The notes under the pieces are model-generated. The model made no database searches. It had not been told where the DNA came from and saw only the letters and a program-made list of their open reading frames with translations. This document shows positions 60,284 through 64,000 of a stretch of DNA of 64,000 bases, piece by piece. Source of the stretch: Cylindrobasidium torrendii FP15055 ss-10 (lineage: Eukaryota; Basidiomycota; Agaricomycetes; Agaricales; Physalacriaceae); NCBI GenBank assembly GCA_000934385.1, contig KN880432.1, forward strand, positions 186,001-250,000, given 5' to 3'. The position numbers and the translations under genes were made by a program. Position 1 is the first letter of the stretch. Every line of letters starts with the position of its first letter.

Positions 60284-60827
60284 TATCCAAGGCAGAGCAC
60301 TGACAGACGCAGAACAAGTAAATTGAGGGATTCGTGTGGATGTGTCGCTGGTCTACTTGTATGATGAAGGACAAGATGGCCAATTGTTTATGGTCATTTG
60401 TCAAAGACGTTCTCGTGCGCTTCTTTGTTAGTCAAAAAGGATTTATTACGAATGCAGCCCAGCATCACATGCTTCCGGTCCAGGAGTAGATATCGGTGCG
60501 GCAAGAATTCAACCTGGAGAATGTGCCCAGCATGGAAGTTAGAAGTTGAAAGTCACACCGAAATGCCCAAATGGACGACCGACCGATCAATCGATCCGGC
60601 GTTCTCCACCATAAACAAACATTCAATACAACCACACAACGACCACACTAAGTTTCCCTTATGAGCATGCTCACGAATGACCGCATCTCCCTGTCCATGT
60701 TCGTGAGCTGAAAACATCATAAATAGAGTTGCTGCTGCTAATATTAATAATCAAAAGCGTTGAATGCAAGTTACTACACAAACCCGTAAAATAACGACTC
60801 TAACCATCCAGTGTCCGCCGCCACTCC
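60284..60827. other. Spacer between EFR3 and MYND protein 2
   Basis: About 544 bases between two same-strand genes; holds the EFR3 3' end and the MYND gene promoter. No gene seen. Confidence 0.55.
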
Positions 60828-63800
60828 TCAGCTTCCCTCCCTTTGTAACGCAGGGAAGGACGCTTTCAATAAGCTTCCATTCTGCTTTCCAATCCCCAAC
60901 CGATTCAGCACGTCCTTGACATCCGCCGGGTTCCCTGGAACGACCCTCTTTTTCCTTGGTCGCTTCGCCTGCCCTCCGCCTGCTGAGACCCGACTGTCTG
61001 CGAATACAGAAGACGGCCGGTCGAGAGTCGAGATGGATGAAGCCCTTCCAGGAGGACCGGCCAGATGCGGGTTCGACATCGAGCTTCGCCCCTCGAGCGC
61101 CTCCCGCAGGTCGGTCACCCCCACCCCACGCACGCTTCGCGCAAGACTCTGCATCGACATGTTATCCACGCGCATCAGCGATGGTGTAAGCTTCAGTAGA
61201 GGCGATACACCATCCTCACGTAGCGTATTTTCATACGTCGTCGAACGCTTGTAAGCTGGAAGCAAGTCAACCTAAATACCCGTACGAGAACTAAACAACG
61301 TACAGTCTTGCAGGGCCTCAGTCGCATGCCACTTGACTGAAAACCGTTTGTTGAGAATAACGCTATCGAGCCCCGTTGCCTCTTGAATGGTCGGGTTCGA
61401 GGTAAGCAGTTGCAACGCCTTCGATGCATCAACACCTCTCCATGCTTTCTCCTCATCGGTAAGGGGACTATCAGGGAAGGCGACCGCGGCGGTAGCTGGA
61501 TGGTATGCCCCCAGTTCTGGTGGCTCCGATGCAGGAAGCTGTACAGTAGACGTCTTGATTGCCTGTGGATGTTTTGGTCGCTGCCATGATAGAACTGAAT
61601 CAAACCTACCTCTTCAGCCAAAGACACCAACTCTGGGGAACTCCATTGTTCGCCGAGGAATAACCAGACCTTCGCAAGCATCAATGCCTTTGCATTTCGC
61701 TTGCGCACATCAAACGCCTGCGGCGAATCTTCCTCCGCGTCCAACGCCAACAGCATAGGAAGTCCAGAAAGAAGACCTCTGACAGGCAGCTCCTTGTGCA
61801 CCAGCATTATGGTGTCGAGGACGTCTGTGTAATCCGACAGCGTTGCACTGTCGCCCTTGGTCTTCTTGTCCAATAACTTCACAGCTAAGGAAATCTTTCG
61901 CCCTCTGGGCGCATGAATACTCTGTAGCGCAGCGGACCGTTCTGTCTTCGTTGGTGAATCCGGCCGCTCGTCAAGATCAGCAGGATTTTTATCCCCTGCA
62001 TCGGCGTCACTTGTCGAGGCCGACGAGGCTGACCGGCTGTCCTTTATGGAAAGACCCAGCCCTTGTGTGGTCAGCAGAATGTCTGCATAGGCGTGGAGCG
62101 CATTGAGGAATTTGGCGCCTGAATCCCCTGCGAACACCAAAGCAGTCTTATTAACGTTTTGAGGATTGAGTCCGTCGTCGTAGTCAGGATGTTTGGGAAG
62201 CTCCTTGGAGATATAGAATCGCAATGCGCGCGCGTAGTCTGCGCGCACTGAATAGTCTCTGTCGCAGAGCAGGCTAAGTGTCTCGTGCCAAATGTCGGGT
62301 GAGATTTTCGTGCGACGGGAAGCACGCTCGTCTGCGCCCGCATCTTGACTGAGAACAACATCGATGGAGGGAGATACCGCCTTTGGGCTGGAGAGTGATC
62401 CGGACCGTTTCCTACCATCTTCGGGTGACGGGGTGTCATGAATGTCGGCGGAGTGCATTAATCCAACGAGACCAGCGAGCAGGACACGGATAACTTCAGC
62501 TCGCACGCGGTCGTTGGCAACGTTTCCTCGTACCACAACCCCTTGGACCTCGACATGGTTGAGCTTATTAATCGCTTCTACCTGTATGTTGTCAGTTATG
62601 TGTGCCAAATAACACTTGATAAAGCGAACGTACTGCAAGATCCTGAATTTGGTCGGAGTAGTATACGTGAGTCCCAAGTGCCGATATACATTTCACTAGC
62701 GGTGGGAGCAACGCATCCTCAGGGTTGTAGGAGGCCCGGCGGGCCACGAGAGTCATGAAGTTGGTCATTATGTCCGAGGTAGACAAGTTAATGAGCGGTG
62801 TGGCCGAGTTGAGCACGGTGATGACCATGTTCGCAAGGGCTTGGTGCATCGCTGTCGCTTCTACGGAGTCCTCAGAGTCCAGCATCCGCTCTACCAGCCA
62901 AGTAGGGACGGCATAACGATACTGGTACTGTGACCAGTCTGCCAATTTCTGTGCGACCCAGAGACAATGATCTGTGCTGGACCATGCCTTCAATTCATCG
63001 AGGTTATCAAACGCGGACCGTAATATGAATCCAAGCTGAGACCCATTGGCATGTTCAAGGAGGGACAAGAGAGCGCGTAGGGATGCTGCACAAACATCTT
63101 GAGCAGAAGGGCCTTTGTCGCCGTCGATGTGCAGGTGGATTGAAGCAGCTCTTCGCTCTAGGGCTGGCCTGGTCCGGAACTCAGAGAGGTATGGAGACGA
63201 GGACTCTTTGGCTTCGATTGCTCTGTGATTATTGGGACATAGGTTGAGGCACAGAAATGAGGGCAACGTACTGTTGGTCCAGTGTTGGAAGGCTGGTGGA
63301 GTAAATGTTTGCAAGAATGGGGCGCATGATTGTGGCGACCTGGGCACGAAACTGGTGGGTGTCGTTGTAGAGCGCCTCTGAATTGATGGCGCTGGTAAGG
63401 GCAGCAAACCCAATCAGACGCGTCCTGTGGACGCGTTCAAGCAAGGATGGGTGATGTCATGTTCATGCACGCACCGGTTCTGCTCTTCGACATCACTAGT
63501 TTTATGATCACTGAGCGATGCCCATGAATTGAGGGCAGACAGGTAATCGGTGGTAAACGCCCTGTCGGCGCCAATGAGCTGGCCGTTGCTATATGTGGTC
63601 CAAGCGGTAAACTATAATTCAATTAGTGGATGTTATGTGGGTTCTTTTGGTACGCACCACGCTGGCTACGCGAGCAACGACCTCAAGATCTGTTGGTACA
63701 GCGGAAAGAGTGGCATCGACGGATGAAATGAGTGACGAGGAGAGGAGTGCAATGTCGCGCCGGCATTCGGTCGCGAGCGCTCGAAATATAGCAAGGGATA

Positions 63801-64000
63801 TTAACAGAGATCTGGGGTGCGTTAGAAATATTCAGCGTATATATTTAAACGTACGCTCTACTGCGCAGATTGCCCGCCTTGGCTTTGCGACATTCCAACT
63901 TTAAACGCTTCTCCAGCTCGCTCCCTATCTTAGCAAGTTTGCCCGGATGGTTCGAACTGATCTAACTTTAAGCTTGAATCCTTTCCTTGGCCTCAGGGAG
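60828..64000 (-). CDS. EFR3: EFR3 plasma-membrane PI4K scaffold, 5' end beyond window
   Basis: Efr3 anchors the phosphatidylinositol 4-kinase Stt4/PI4KIIIalpha complex at the plasma membrane through a basic N-terminal patch. Partial: the first exon(s) lie past 64000. The most upstream exon seen (about 63,850-63,955) reads HPGKLAKIGSELEKRLKLEC and RKAKAGNLRSR, the conserved basic N-terminal motif. Next come SLLISLAIFRAL-type helices (RRDIALLSSSLISSVDATLS), AFTTDYLSALNSWASLSDHK, EQNRTRLIGFAALTSAI, FRAQVATIMRPILANIYSTS, SSFDNLDEL-type HEAT/ARM helices and WHETLSLLCDRDYSVRADYA with LRFYISKELPKHPDY. The C-terminal region is disordered, with KRVVPGNPADVKDVLNRLGI near the end; stop TGA at 60828. Confidence 0.85.

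Overview
The window is a compact fungal nuclear segment. Its features are typical of a basidiomycete, most likely an Agaricomycete: nearly every gene is cut by introns of about 45-60 bases, spacers are short, several genes are head to head, and there are two MYND-finger proteins and an F-box protein. I found no CRISPR array, rRNA, tRNA or intact transposon. Gene models were built by following reading frames across GT..AG introns and matching family motifs. Symbols follow yeast or human orthologues.

Layout: 0.4-8.5 kb GCN1 (-); 8.8-9.4 gluconokinase (+); 10.7-15.8 two tandem hexose transporters (+), called HXT-A and HXT-B here; 16.2-18.5 phenylalanyl-tRNA synthetase beta (-), head to head with DPH6 at 18.6-21.1 (+); 21.8-23.8 MYND protein 1 (+); 23.9-24.6 RNase P subunit Rpr2/Rpp21 (+); 25.1-27.0 acyl-CoA ligase-like enzyme (-); 27.3-29.6 single-finger CCCH/coiled-coil protein (+); 29.8-31.9 cytochrome P450 (-); 33.1-34.6 DUF676/ROG1-like lipase (+); 34.8-35.6 NAA10 (-), head to head with the multi-finger CCCH/coiled-coil paralogue at 35.6-39.5 (+); 39.8-41.7 F-box protein (-); 42.2-43.1 SAR1 (+); 43.2-44.7 PIG-M (+); 44.9-48.5 a Zip2/SHOC1-like meiotic protein (-); 49.5-49.8 a small membrane protein (-); 50.1-50.5 a doubtful small ORF (+); 52.0-53.1 a DUF4336 protein (+); 53.4-55.3 VPS52 (-); 56.3-58.3 a third hexose transporter, HXT-C (+); 58.6-60.3 MYND protein 2 (-); 60.8 to beyond 64.0 EFR3 (-, 5' end missing).

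Most genes are housekeeping: translation and its control (GCN1, PheRS beta, DPH6, NAA10), RNA processing (Rpr2), secretion and membranes (SAR1, PIG-M, VPS52, EFR3) and sugar uptake and use (three hexose transporters, gluconokinase). They do not form one pathway.

The less ordinary content is: (1) two paralogous proteins carrying an unusual long-spaced CCCH finger, one with a single finger and one with seven exon-encoded modules, every finger split by an intron at the same place; (2) a large, divergent protein whose C-terminus reads as an XPF-like fold plus HhH, as in Zip2/SHOC1; (3) a tandem transporter pair with a probable gene-conversion tract and a conserved promoter block; (4) very short shared promoters of 78 and 109 bases.
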